DNA from: Spiroplasma sp. BIUS-1
GTDB taxonomy: Bacteria; Bacillota_I; Bacilli_A; Mycoplasmatales; Mycoplasmataceae
NCBI RefSeq assembly: GCF_010365805.1
Contig: NZ_CP048386.1
Span: forward strand, 682,001 to 746,000
Length of the DNA stretch: 64,000 nt
Direction: 5' to 3'
Shown here: positions 45,140 to 55,208 of the stretch, one piece after another
Position numbering within the stretch: position 1 is the stretch's first letter
Layout: every line of letters starts with the position of its first letter
Notes under the pieces: model-generated
What the model was told of the DNA's origin: nothing
The model's input: only the letters and a program-made list of their open reading frames with translations
The model's database searches: none
Made by a program: the position numbers and the translations under genes

Positions 45140-45832
45140 TTATTTATTTTTTTTAATTTTAGATAAAGCGTTCTTTGCAGCCTCTTGTTCAGCTTGTTTT
45201 TTATTGCTTCCCTCACCAGTTCCAAAAACCATTCCATCTAATACTGCATTTACAGTAAATACTGCAGTATTATTTTTCAGTTTTTTACACTCAACCGTAA
45301 CATATTGAAGTTCACTTCTCATTTCTAGTTGAATTAGTTCTTGTAATTCTGATTTAAAGTCATGTGATTTATCTAAGAATTGGTTTATTACATAATCACT
45401 AAATATTGTCTTTTCAAGTCATTTATTTAACACTTCTTCGTTTTGATCTAAGAATATTGCAGCTGTTAGTGATTCAAAAATATCTGAAAGAATTGAATCT
45501 TTTTCATATCCTTTAGATTCTAATTCACCAACACCTAGTCTTATAAATTTTCCTAGACCTATTTTTCTTGATATTTCAGCTAAAGTTGATTGTTTAACAA
45601 TAGAGCTTCTATATTTTGTTAATAATCCTTCATTTGATTTAGGAAACAATCTATAAAGATAGTCACTAACTTTCATTTGAAGAATTGCATCTCCCAAAAA
45701 TTCCAGTCTTTGATAGTTTTTAGCAAGTCTATTTTCATTTGAAAATGAATTGTGAGTTAAAGCTTCATAATAATGTTTTTTATCATTAGCTTCAATTGAA
45801 AATTCTTTTAAAAGAAAATCTATTATATGCAT
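45140..45832 (-). CDS. rnc: Ribonuclease III
   Basis: RNase III cleaves double-stranded RNA, notably the stems around 16S and 23S precursors. The 230-residue protein has the signature RLEFLGDA (42-49) with catalytic-type Glu44 and Asp48, DIFESLTAAIFLD near 115-127, and a C-terminal dsRNA-binding domain (about 155-228, ending KKQAEQEAAKNAL). One UGA Trp is in the linker. ATG overlaps the plsX stop as TAATG. Confidence 0.96.
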
Positions 45833-46836
45833 TATTTATCCAAAGCTTTCTTTACTTTATTTACAACGTCATTTTTAATTGCATTGTATGTCATTTTTAA
45901 AGTAGCATAGAAAGCAACTTTATCACTTGATCCATGTGATTTAAAAGCAATACTATTTGCTCCTAAAAGGATTGCTCCAGCATGATTTTTATAATCAAAT
46001 TTTGCAGCCACTTCTTTAAATGCTTTTTTCAATCTTAATGCAGCTAATTTTCTAAATAAAGTTTTTGTTATTGCAGATTTTATTTCAGTAAGTAGAGTTT
46101 TTCCCATACCTTCAAGCGCTTTTAAAGCAACGTTTCCAGTATATCCATCAGTTACAATAATATCTACTTGACCACTTGCTAAATATCTTGATTCAATATT
46201 ACCAACAAAATTAATTTCTTGGTTTTCTTCTAATAACTTGTAAGTTGCTTTGTGTAATTCTAATCCTTTTGATTTTTCTTCACCAATGTTTAGTAAAGCA
46301 ACTTTTGGATTATCAATTCCGTTTACAGCTTTTGAATATGCTGTAGCCATGATTGCAAAGTTCACTAGGTCTTCTGGATCACATTCTAAGTTTGCTCCAA
46401 CATCTAACATTAAAGTTATTTTTCCTTTAACGCTTGTCGGAATTACTGGCATAAATCCAGGTCTTTCAATACCATCCATTTTTTTAATTATAAAGTGACA
46501 ACCAGCTATAAAAGGAGCTGTAGCACCACCAGTAGTTACACCATTTGCTTTTCCGTCTCTAACAAGTTCTAGTGCTCTCACCATACTTGAATCTTTTTTT
46601 CTTCTAATATCCATTATTCCGTCAGTCATTTCAATAACTTCAGTTGCATTAACAACTTCAACTTGATCTGGATTGTGTTTTCTTGATGATAATTCTTTTT
46701 TTAAGGCAACTTCATCACCAACAAAGATTATTTTTAAATCTTTTTGCTCACCTAAAAGTTTAATTGCAGCATCAACTGCTGGAATTAAACCATTATCTGA
46801 ACCCATAACGTCAAACGCTATTACTTTATATTCCAT
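45832..46836 (-). CDS. plsX: Phosphate acyltransferase PlsX
   Basis: PlsX makes acyl-phosphate for phospholipid synthesis. The 334-residue protein has the typical FDVMGSDNG (8-16), SSMVRALELVRDG, STGG-type block as TTGGATAPF, DVGANLECDPEDLVNFA, NIGEE and VTDGYTGNVALKALEG. In Mollicutes that import fatty acids, PlsX works with a fatty acid kinase such as FakA, whose gene is at 51.7-53.3 kb. No fabD, fabG or acpP gene lies between plsX and rnc as in Bacillus. Confidence 0.95.
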   Translation of the reverse strand: MEYKVIAFDVMGSDNGLIPAVDAAIKLLGEQKDLKIIFVGDEVALKKELSSRKHNPDQVEVVNATEVIEMTDGIMDIRRKKDSSMVRALELVRDGKANGVTTGGATAPFIAGCHFIIKKMDGIERPGFMPVIPTSVKGKITLMLDVGANLECDPEDLVNFAIMATAYSKAVNGIDNPKVALLNIGEEKSKGLELHKATYKLLEENQEINFVGNIESRYLASGQVDIIVTDGYTGNVALKALEGMGKTLLTEIKSAITKTLFRKLAALRLKKAFKEVAAKFDYKNHAGAILLGANSIAFKSHGSSDKVAFYATLKMTYNAIKNDVVNKVKKALDK

Positions 46837-46888
46837 ATTTTATTTCTCCTGTACTTTAGTGATTATATAGATAATTGGTTTTTAAAGC

Positions 46889-46922
46889 AAAAAAAATAAA
46901 ACATTTAAATGTTTTATTTTTT
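46889..46922 (-). terminator. Terminator overlapping the stop of the cysteine-rich miniprotein
   Basis: A fully palindromic stretch centred on ACATTTAAATGT and flanked by AAAATAAA/TTTATTTT. It includes the stop codon at 46914-46916. Confidence 0.7.
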
Positions 46923-47132
46923 GTATTTAGCTTTGTTTTCTTGTTGTCTTGCGCTTCCTTTATCACAACAAGGACATTGTTTTGATAAACAAACTTGACA
47001 ACCTATACATTTTAAACAGCTTTGACATCCATGGAAAGAACCACTACAAACTCTACAAGTGTAACAGTTATGAGCTCCTCCAGGACAACAAACATCGCTT
47101 GATGCTTGGTTATTTTGCTTTGGTAATGGCAT
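46914..47132 (-). CDS. Cysteine-rich miniprotein (13 Cys in 72 residues)
   Basis: I do not recognise a family. After a polar N-terminus come CC, then C-x2-C-x2-C, C-x2-C-x2-C-x2-C-x2-C and C-x-CC, with one His in each half. No Trp and no membrane helix are present. Metal binding (metallothionein- or Fe-S-like) is the natural reading; a disulfide-rich secreted peptide is unlikely because there is no signal peptide. SD AGGGGG precedes ATG 47132. A good sigma-A promoter lies over the end of the upstream permease gene, and a terminator overlaps the stop, so it is an independent unit. Confidence 0.85.
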   Translation of the reverse strand: MPLPKQNNQASSDVCCPGGAHNCYTCRVCSGSFHGCQSCLKCIGCQVCLSKQCPCCDKGSARQQENKAKYKK

Positions 47133-47158
47133 ATTTATACCCCCTTATGTATAAATTA

Positions 47159-47187
47159 ATTATACATAATTGTTAACTTACTAGCAA
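47159..47187 (-). promoter_or_regulatory. Promoter of the cysteine-rich miniprotein
   Basis: TTGCTA (47182-47187), 17 bases and TATAAT (47159-47164) on the minus strand give a start near 47152, about 20 bases before the ATG. It overlaps the last codons of the 1222-residue permease gene. Confidence 0.6.
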
Positions 47188-50100
47188 TGTAAGAGGTCTT
47201 TTTTTGATTTGTAGCATTGCTGCCATTCATCCAATATAAAGGATTGCTCCTAAAATTATTGCTGAAACAAATGGTATTCAAGGTAATGAAGGCAATGCTA
47301 TTAATACTGTAAATCTTGCTCAAACAAAGGATTGTATGAAGTGTCATACCCCAATTGATGCAATGAATGCAAATATATAACTAATTGCAGCTCCACTTAC
47401 ATATTTACCCATAACCATTCAGTTAATTTGACCATTTGTATAACCAAGTGATCTCATAATTGTAATTACATTAATTGAATCAGTAATAATAATATTCATA
47501 ATTACTATTAGTAAAATAATCAATAAAACTACGTCAATTAAAATGTACATTAACATTGCGTTTGTCATTTTTCCTAAAACTTGATCAATTACAGATTTTA
47601 GAATTGGTAAAGTAATTACTGAAGGGTCCATAAACAATGTACTTGCTTTTGGTTTAGGAGTCATAGGAATCATTATGCTTGCAAGTCAAGGACTATTAGG
47701 ACTTGAAGCCATAGCATATGTGTCTCTTGAATAAGTAAATGAATTCATAGATGCAGCTATATTTGTTAAGTCAATTATTCCTTCACTTGCTTTTTTATTA
47801 CTAATTAAAGTATTGAATAATAATTTATTTTCATCAAATTTGTCTTCACCATTTATTAATTTAATTGATGCAGTATAGTCTGTATAAATATCTTGCATTA
47901 GAGTATCATTTGCATTTATTGCAGCAACTCTAATTTTTACTTTTACATCTTTTCCTACAACTATATCAAAAGTATCGCCAATTTCTTTATTTAATATTTT
48001 TGACAATCTAAATGATATTATTGCATTTAAATGATCGCCGTTGACTTCAGAAAGTTCATTCATTTGTTTATCACTTATTGAATCGAAGTTAACGATCTCT
48101 CTTGTATTTCCACCGATTTTATTTGTAGTATCAATAAATTTAATTAAAGAGTTACTAATATCAACATCTGAATTACCTTCTACATGGTAAGAAAGACTTG
48201 TTTGAAGAGCTTCTTGATTTCCATTAAATAATATATTGTTTACACTCAATAACGGATTTACTCCTTCTTTCATTTTTGAGAAAGTTGATAATAATGTAAA
48301 GAATGCATCATTTGCAGGGAATGGATTAATCTTATTGCTTAATTTTGTTTGTCCTGATTGTAAACCATTTAAGAAATCGAATAAGTAAGGTTTAAATGAT
48401 TCAACATCATTACAACTTCCCATATAGGGTTTATCACCCATTAAACCAATTGGAGAAATACATGCCAATTTTCCAAAATCATTTAAGAATAATCCTGGCA
48501 TATTTTCAGGAGTTGCATTTGCTATTTTTGTGCCTTTACCTAAATCTGTATCAATAGCTTCTAGATACAACTTTCCTGATTGCACTAAATTTTCTAAAGG
48601 TTTATCCAAAGAAACTTTTCTTTTATCTGCAATTAATGTCATTACTTCTGAAAAGTTGTTTGTAGCTTCATATTCTTGATTATTTCTTACATAATTCTCA
48701 ACACTTTGATTTTTATCTTCATCAATATTTGTGAATTTTATACCATAGTTTTCTTTTTTGATGTCTTGAGATATTTTTCCGTTTTTTGCATTTACAGGAA
48801 CAACACTGTTTAGATCATATAAGTGGTTAACTTCTTTTGTATAAATATTGTAACCACCTTCAATCATATTTTTGATTACAGGCATGGCTCTTAATTGTAA
48901 TGTGAACAAGAAAGAACTGAATATAAATAGTCCCATAATAAGTGCAAACTTACCTTTTCCAGCCGAAACAAAAGCGTGTTGCATTCTAAATGTAAATCCT
49001 TTATTTCTTTTTCTAAGACTTCTTAATACTAATCAATTTATTAAAGAATAAATTAAAGCTGGGAAGAATATTATTTTTAGAACTAAAACTAATTTGTCAG
49101 CTTTTGATTTTTTTGGACCAACAGTTAGTAAAGATAAAGCTCCCTCATTTAAGAACTTAAATATAATTAAGTAACTTAACCCAGCAAACAATAATGGAAC
49201 AATTATTGTTAATACCATTAAAAATACTGGAGAAGCGTATATAACGCTAAAGTCAAAAATAACAAATGTACTAAATTGTTTTGTTGCTGAATCTATTTGG
49301 AACGGGAATGAAAGTAAATAACCAATTCCTATTCCAATTATCATTGTTAAGAATGTTTTTACAGCAAAAACTCATGTTAATTCTTTTGTTGTATAACCAA
49401 GTGATTTAAATACACCTAGTTGTTTTCTTGTATTGTTAATTTCTTTTTTAAGAACAAATAATATAAACATGAATCCTAAAATAAATAAAATTGATCCTAT
49501 AACAACATAAATTCATGTAATTATATACAAGCTTGTTAATTTATCTATTGTTGTATATGATTTTGCAGCTTTAAATAAAGTTGTTCCAGGTCTAAATAAA
49601 CTAAATTCATTTGAATCCTTGTTATTAGAATTTGATGTATATGTTTTTGTAAATAGTTCATTTAAATTATATTGTCTATCGTTTTTAGTAATAAAAACTT
49701 CTGTTCAAGTATTTAAATAAAAACCTGATTTTGCATCATACTTAAAGTCATCTGGTTCAAAAATTTGTTTATAACTATATTTTGAACTTGAATCAGTAAA
49801 AAATGTATTTTTGAAAAATATTTGTGCATAATCATCAATTGAATCTTTAAAAGAACTGAAACCAACCGGAGTAAGAGCGCTGTATTTCAACCCAATTCCA
49901 ACTACAGTGAATTCTTCTGTTTTACCAGGTTTTGGTGAACCTTCAAATGATTTATTAACACCAAGAGATATTTTATCTCCGATTTTTTTATTTTGTTTTT
50001 TTGCATAAGCGTCACTTACAACAATTTCATTATTCTCTTTTGGTAATCTACCCGATTGTAAAACAACATTATTAATATTGAATTCGTCGGTACCACTTAA

Positions 50101-50841
50101 AGAAGTTGCACTAGACATGTTATAAGTAAATTGTTCACTTGCACCAATACTCTTGTCCATTTTTATATTTGAATTTATAAAAAGTTCATATTTGAAAGTT
50201 TCTTCTGATTGTTGTTTTAATTGTTCAAGCATATTAAAAGCAATATAATTTTTAAAAGATCTGTTTGTGTATCCAATTTCTTTGCTCATAGATATTTCAT
50301 TTTTAGCATCAGGGGTATATATATTACTAATTGTTAGTACTCTATTTGGGGTTTGTGTAGTTTTGAAACGACTTGTTGTTGTTTCATCACCTTGATTTTC
50401 ATACAATCAAATTAAATCTTTTGCAGCACTTACTTTCTCTTGTCTAATAAGTTCTGGTTTATTTGATTCATTAACTCCTGTTTGCTCATTTACAGTTTCT
50501 TCTGCATAATCTTCTACTAATTGTAAAGTTTCTTTTGTCAGCCAACCTCCATCTGGTTTTTTTATTTCAAAATTCATTCCCTCATATTCAAAATTTACAC
50601 TTTTATTTTCCAGAATAAGTTTTTCTACAAACTCTTCATCTAGCCATCCCGCACTTTGTCATTGTTGTTGTCAAAAATTAGTTTGTCTTTTAACATCCGT
50701 TGCTTTTAAAGATAATTGCAATGGTGTTGATAACATACCAAAAATTAACATTGTAAAAATCATTAGAAACACAATTGTTCCTAAAGTCTCTACTCAAGCT
50801 TTTATAAAAGCTTTCATATAAGATTTAAATATATTTTTCAT
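47173..50841 (-). CDS. FtsX-like permease, 1222 residues
   Basis: A membrane helix near 15-45 is followed by a large soluble domain (about 50-410) and an FtsX unit (about 415-590, including IYVVIGSILFILGFMFILF and LGVFKSLGYTTKEL). A second soluble domain (about 610-1050) has two Cys 15 residues apart (KLACISPIG, YMGSCND), and a C-terminal FtsX unit carries IMRSLGYTNGQI. It belongs to the long MacB-type permeases of Mollicutes. No ATPase gene is adjacent. Many Trp are UGA. ATG 50841 follows AAAGGA. Confidence 0.88.
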
Positions 50842-50866
50842 TTTTGTATTCCTTTCTAGTTAAAAA

Positions 50867-51619
50867 TTAAAAAGAAATAGCTGGTGGACATTCCCCTTTT
50901 AATTGGTTATTTAAAAAATCAGATCTCTTAACTGTTATTAAATTTCTTTGATTTGAATCATATGTAAATAAACAATTAACTATCTTCATATAAGAAATTA
51001 AAACTATATGTTTTATCTCTAAAAACTTAATTGAAACAAAATTTGCTACTTTAATAAATATAAAGTATGCTTTCATACTTAATTTATTAACAGTTGAAAA
51101 GTTAATAATTGCTTGTCTTATAAAATGTAGGAAAGCAAATATAACAACGAAACTAATAAATTCAAACAAAGCAAAAGTAATTAAAGAAATTACCATTCTT
51201 TGTATAAAAAGAACTCTTTCTATTTCATATTTGCTTTCAGTTTGACTTTTTAAAGCCACACAAAAAAATATTAAAAACGTAGAAACAGCCAAAATCAAGT
51301 AAACACTTGGATTCAACTCTATCTTTGTTTGTTTAATTAAAGAGTCAAATAGATTCTTATTAAATTGATCTAATTTTAATTTTTTAAGTTGCTTTACTGT
51401 ATTTAAGTAATTAAATAACTTATATGCATATATAAAACCAATAAAAAAACCTACATTTATTAAAGCAAAAGTGATCAAGTGGTTATTAATTTTAGATTTA
51501 CTTGCAAATAAAATCGTAATAATTGCAATTGAACAAAATATTGAAAGGAAAGTAATTATTAGATTTATTATTAAGTTAAAAAAAGTTTTATTATTCAAGT
51601 TTTTTAATATAAATTTCAT
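50867..51619 (-). CDS. Membrane protein with about four helices, 250 residues
   Basis: I do not recognise this protein. Hydrophobic stretches lie near 12-40, 45-65, 105-125 and 140-170, and the C-terminal 70 residues are basic and amphipathic. No Trp occurs. The ATG at 51619 is preceded by GGAGGAG and is preferred over an upstream alternative. It is 25 bases upstream of the 1222-residue permease on the same strand, so both are probably in one transcript and may act together. Confidence 0.8.
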   Translation of the reverse strand: MKFILKNLNNKTFFNLIINLIITFLSIFCSIAIITILFASKSKINNHLITFALINVGFFIGFIYAYKLFNYLNTVKQLKKLKLDQFNKNLFDSLIKQTKIELNPSVYLILAVSTFLIFFCVALKSQTESKYEIERVLFIQRMVISLITFALFEFISFVVIFAFLHFIRQAIINFSTVNKLSMKAYFIFIKVANFVSIKFLEIKHIVLISYMKIVNCLFTYDSNQRNLITVKRSDFLNNQLKGECPPAISF

Positions 51620-51668
51620 AATTCTCCTCCTTTTTTTCAACAAAACTATTATATCTCATTAAAAATAA

Positions 51669-51693
51669 AAAAATGATTCAAAGAATCATTTTT
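51669..51693 (-). terminator. fakA terminator
   Basis: AAAAATGATTC, AAA loop and GAATCATTTTT lie three bases after the fakA stop codon. Confidence 0.8.
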
Positions 51694-51695
51694 AA

Positions 51696-53339
51696 CTATT
51701 CAATACCAATAATGAATGAGTATACTTCTTGTTGTCCATCTATTACTTCATACTCAACATCATGATTTTCATCTAAATACTTACGTAAGTCGTTGATATC
51801 TTTAAATGATGCATCTTGTCCAGTAAATATTGTCAAGATTTCAGTTTTTGAAGTTATATATTTTGACAATGATTTTGTAAACACATCATTTAATGTCTTA
51901 GCAGATATTGTGATTTTTTTATCAGCTGTCATCATGTATTCGCCTGTTTTGATGTTAACTCCATCAATAGTTGCATCTCTCGCTGCTTTGTTGATTGAAA
52001 CAGAAACAACGTTTTTGATTGCTTTAGCGATATTTGATTCATTTTTCTTAGCACTTTCATCAGTGTCTAAGTTCAAGTAAGCAGTGATTCCTTGAGGAAT
52101 AGTTTTTGTTTCAATAACAACAACTTTTGACATTTTCTCAAGATCTTTTGCTTGTTTTGCAGCTAATAATACGTTTGAATCGTTAGGGAAGATATAAACT
52201 TTTTTAGCGTCAACTGCTTCAATTGCAGTCATAAAGTCTTTTGTTGAAGGATTCATTTTTGATCCTCCATCAATAACATAATCAACGCTCAATTCGTTTT
52301 TAAAGTAATCTTCCATACCTTTTGATCTAACAACAGCAATTGTAGCAACTTCATTTTTCAATGTACGTTGTTTTTGTGCTGTAGATCTTGCTGATGATTC
52401 ATCAGCGGTGTTAGAAACATGTCTATCTGCTTGTAATGTCATATTTTCAGCCTTGATAGTTCTGAACTCACCAAATTGTTGTAAATATGATAATACCTGT
52501 CCAGGCATTAAAGCATGTGTATGGATTTTCAAAATATCTCCATCCATAACTGCAACAATTGAAGTGTTTCCGTACTGTTCAAATGTGTTTCTTACTGTAT
52601 CAACTTTTAATTTATTGATAAATTCGTCATTTAGCATAACGATAGCTTCAGTACAGTATCCAAACTCATCTTCAATGGCCATTTCAATATTAGCACCTGT
52701 ATTTTCTTCAAGTTTTTTTAATTTAGCTACTGGTTTTAGTTTGTTAATAAAGTATTGCATACCCTCTAAGAATTTAACTAAACCATAACCACCACTATCA
52801 ACAACTCCAACCTCTTTAAGTGCAGGTAATAAATCTGGAGTTCCGTCTAATGATTTGTTTGCAGCCACTACAACTTTATCTCAGAAATCATCTGGAGTAA
52901 GTTCATCTGTTATAGAGTTAACAAACTCACTTGTTTCACGAATAACAGTTAAAATTGTTCCTTCAACAGGCTTCATAACAGCTGCATATGCAACTTCTTT
53001 AGCCTTTGCAAAAGAATCTTTTCATGTTTCAAGATCCAAGTTTTCTTTGTCTTTCATCCCATTTGAAAAACCTTTGATAATTTGAGAGAAGATAACACCC
53101 GAATTTCCTCGAGCACCCATAATTAGACCTCTAGAAAATTTAGCCATTAATGACCCAATATTCTCAAAGTCTTCATTTTCTATTTCAGCAAATCCGTTGG
53201 TACAAGTTAAATTCATGTTTGTTCCTGTATCACCATCTGGTACAGGGAAAACATTCAACTTATCTATATGAGGATAATTATTATATAAATTATTAACCCC
53301 ACTTGTTATCATACCTTTTAAAATTTGTGCATTTTTCAT
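51696..53339 (-). CDS. fakA: DAK-domain fatty acid kinase (YloV/FakA-like)
   Basis: FakA phosphorylates fatty acids carried by a FakB protein, feeding PlsX/PlsY. The 547-residue protein has an N-terminal DhaL-type ATP-binding domain with VFPVPDGDTGTNM (30-42) and GARGNSG (near 74-80), a middle domain, and a C-terminal region like DegV/FakA. The order gls24-fakA matches yloU-yloV of Bacillus. A terminator-like hairpin and a TATAGT element lie between gls24 and this gene, so it may have its own promoter. Confidence 0.92.
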
Positions 53340-53385
53340 AGTATTGCCACCCTCTAAACTATATTGTTTTTTTATCTTTTTAAAA

Positions 53386-53418
53386 AAATAATAAAAAATT
53401 GCAAATATTTATTTGCCA
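53386..53418 (-). terminator. Hairpin between gls24 and fakA
   Basis: GCAAATA-AA-TATTTGC is followed on the minus strand by AATTTTTTATTATTTT. It could end or attenuate the gls24 transcript. A TATAGT at 53358-53363 directly after it would then start fakA. The rest of the gap from 53340 to 53454 holds nothing else I can see. Confidence 0.55.
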
Positions 53419-53454
53419 GATCATAAGTTGATATTGAATAAATAAAAATATTGT

Positions 53455-53766
53455 CTAAAGAACAATAAGATCGTCTACAGCAACATCAACAATATAATTT
53501 CGCACGAACTGAGACAATTTCTCCAATTCATACTTTACACGTATTTGAACTTCTTTGACAACGTCGCGTATATTAACTCCATTGATTAGAATTATATGCA
53601 CCTTTACCCTATCAGTAATATCAGCTGATGTTAATTCAACAGCTTTTGAGATATCTTCAGTTTTTAATTCTGAGGCTGACTTTGCAGCAAAGTTTGCAAA
53701 AGACGCAACTCCGGGTACTGTAACTACAGCATCTGATATTGAATCTAAAATAACTTTATCTATCAT
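53455..53766 (-). CDS. Asp23/Gls24-family protein (YloU-like)
   Basis: The 103-residue protein begins MIDKVILDSI and shows the family features VPGVASFANFAAK and RVKVHIILINGVNIRDVVKEVQIRVK. Members form a small alpha/beta domain; the Bacillus homologue YloU sits next to yloV (fakA) as here. The ATG at 53766 is preceded by GGAGG at good spacing; an upstream in-frame extension covers the leader and is not needed. Confidence 0.9.
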   Translation of the reverse strand: MIDKVILDSISDAVVTVPGVASFANFAAKSASELKTEDISKAVELTSADITDRVKVHIILINGVNIRDVVKEVQIRVKYELEKLSQFVRNYIVDVAVDDLIVL

Positions 53767-53863
53767 AAGTTCCTCCATAAAATTTATATAGTGCTCTTCT
53801 AATTCAGGGTCATACACAGATCATGTTGACACGTTTCAAACTAGTACAAAATTATTTTACACT

Positions 53864-53887
53864 AATAGTTTTAATAATTAAACTATT
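53864..53887. promoter_or_regulatory. Inverted repeat between gls24 and rpmB, possible operator
   Basis: AATAGTTT-TAATAATT-AAACTATT is a perfect 8-base inverted repeat in the divergent region. On the minus strand a TTAATT inside it lies 16 bases upstream of a TAAAAT, so a regulator bound here could block the gls24 promoter. Without a T run it is not an obvious terminator. Confidence 0.4.
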
Positions 53888-53931
53888 AAGAAACAAAAGT
53901 TTAATTATTTAAGTATATTTATTTCAATATT

Positions 53932-53960
53932 TTGTTGTATTTTTAATCTAATTATTATAT
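53932..53960 (+). promoter_or_regulatory. rpmB promoter
   Basis: TTGTTG (53932-53937), 17 bases and TTATAT (53955-53960). A TATATT two bases further would be an alternative -10. The start would be near 53967, close upstream of the SD GAGGTG. Confidence 0.45.
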
Positions 53961-53985
53961 TATTTATAAGTCCGAGGTGAAAAAT

Positions 53986-54186
53986 ATGGCAAGAAAAGAC
54001 GGTTTAACAGGTAAAGGTCCTTTGTCAGGTAATTCAAGATCACATGCTATGAATGCCAACAAAAGAAAATGAAACCTTAACTTACAGAAAGTTCAAGTTA
54101 TGGATGAAAATGGTAAAGTTATGACTTTAAAAGTTTCAGCCAGAACTCTAAGAACTTTGAAAAAAAACAATCAGTTAGCAAAATAA
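53986..54186 (+). CDS. rpmB: 50S ribosomal protein L28
   Basis: The 66-residue protein matches L28: [29 protein letters not shown] and [13 protein letters not shown]. The Trp at position 28 is UGA, so the gene is cut under the standard code. ATG 53986 follows GAGGTG. It is transcribed opposite to its neighbours thiN and gls24, between which rpmB also lies in Bacillus. Confidence 0.96.
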
Positions 54187-54199
54187 ACTACAATAAATC

Positions 54200-54227
54200 A
54201 AGAAACTCATAGAAGTTTCTTTTTTTT
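54200..54227 (+). terminator. rpmB terminator (copy 1 of a repeated hairpin)
   Basis: AAGAAACT, loop CATAGA and AGTTTCTT, then a T run. The same 27 bases occur again at 55030-55056 after the next gene. Confidence 0.85.
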
Positions 54228-54245
54228 AAAAAAGGGTAAAAAAAC

Positions 54246-55025
54246 ATGAAAAAAGCATTTTATTTTTTATTGTCTATTTTTTTATTACTTTCCTCTCTTC
54301 TTACAGTTAGTTGTTCCAACTATGACTATGCAAGACAAGGAGATCCAATTTTAATAGCTCATGCCGGTGGTGCTATTGATGGTAATTCTTATACAAATTC
54401 TTTAGATGCAATGAACAAATCTTATGAAGATGGGTTCAGATATTTTGAACTTGATTTTATGACAACGAGTGATGATAAAATAGTTGCCATTCATGATTGA
54501 GATAGATGATTTAAAGATAATAACAAGAAAAAAATACCAACCCACGAAGAATTTATGAATTCTAAAATAAAAGGTAAATACAGTCCTTTAGATATAGCCA
54601 CACTTAATGTTTGATTTAAAGAACATGAAGATGCTTATCTAATAACAGATAAGATAAATGATCCAAAGAGATTCTTAACTGAATTTGATTATCCAAAAAG
54701 AACTTATATGGAATTATTTTCAAAACAAGCCGTTATAGAAGCTAATGAAATAGGGTTTGGAAATACTTTATTATCTTTACACGCATTTACTTATGGAGAT
54801 AAATTAATAGATTTTATGTTGGAAAATAATGTTAAATACATTACAACAAGTTACAATGTATCACCAAGAAAGAAAAAATTTATTAAAAAAGCTAAAAGCA
54901 AAGATATAAGTACATTTTTCTTTTTCGATGCAAATAAACCTGTTACATCTGAAAAAATGAATGATAAATATAACTACATTGATGGTTTTTATCTTGAAGA
55001 GTTTTCACAATATAAACCACAATAA
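54246..55025 (+). CDS. Lipoprotein of the glycerophosphodiesterase/PI-PLC superfamily
   Basis: The 259-residue protein has a lipoprotein signal with Cys23 (VSCSN). It then has a TIM-barrel start with HAGGAIDG (His39), FELDF (Glu68, Asp70) and HDWDR (His83). These fit the GDPD/PI-PLC metal and catalytic sites, but the canonical HRG...EN motif is replaced by HAGG...YTNS, a divergent subfamily. It may cleave phosphodiesters at the cell surface (inferred). The sequence seems short of the full barrel. Three UGA Trp occur. It lies between rpmB and tRNA-Leu and may be an insertion, since the terminator is duplicated on its two sides. Confidence 0.85.
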
Positions 55026-55029
55026 ATTG

Positions 55030-55056
55030 AGAAACTCATAGAAGTTTCTTTTTTTT
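55030..55056 (+). terminator. Terminator of the phosphodiesterase-like gene (copy 2 of a repeated hairpin)
   Basis: Identical for 27 bases to the rpmB terminator: AGAAACT, loop CATAGA, AGTTTCT and a T run. It also lies directly upstream of tRNA-Leu. Confidence 0.85.
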
Positions 55057-55079
55057 ATATATATAATTAAATTGTTAAT

Positions 55080-55162
55080 GCCCTCTTGGCGGAATTGGTA
55101 GACGCAGCAGACTCAAAATCTGCCGAGAAATCGTATCGGTTCGACTCCGATAGAGGGCACCA
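55080..55162 (+). tRNA. tRNA-Leu (CAA)
   Basis: Acceptor stem GCCCTCT/AGAGGGC closes the molecule, and the encoded CCA is at 55160-55162 with the preceding A. The anticodon arm GCAGA-CTCAAAA-TCTGC gives anticodon CAA. A long variable arm (CGAGAAATCGTATCG region) marks a class II leucine tRNA. The TTCGACTC T-loop is intact. The apparent protein reading frame over it is the usual spurious tRNA translation. Confidence 0.97.
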
Positions 55163-55173
55163 GCAAGAAAACA

Positions 55174-55208
55174 AAAAAACAGATTACATTATATGTAATC
55201 TGTTTTTA
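55174..55208. terminator. Bidirectional terminator for tRNA-Leu and thiN
   Basis: AAAAACAGATTACAT, loop TAT and ATGTAATCTGTTTTT form a long perfect hairpin. The thiN stop codon (55206-55208) overlaps its end. Confidence 0.85.
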
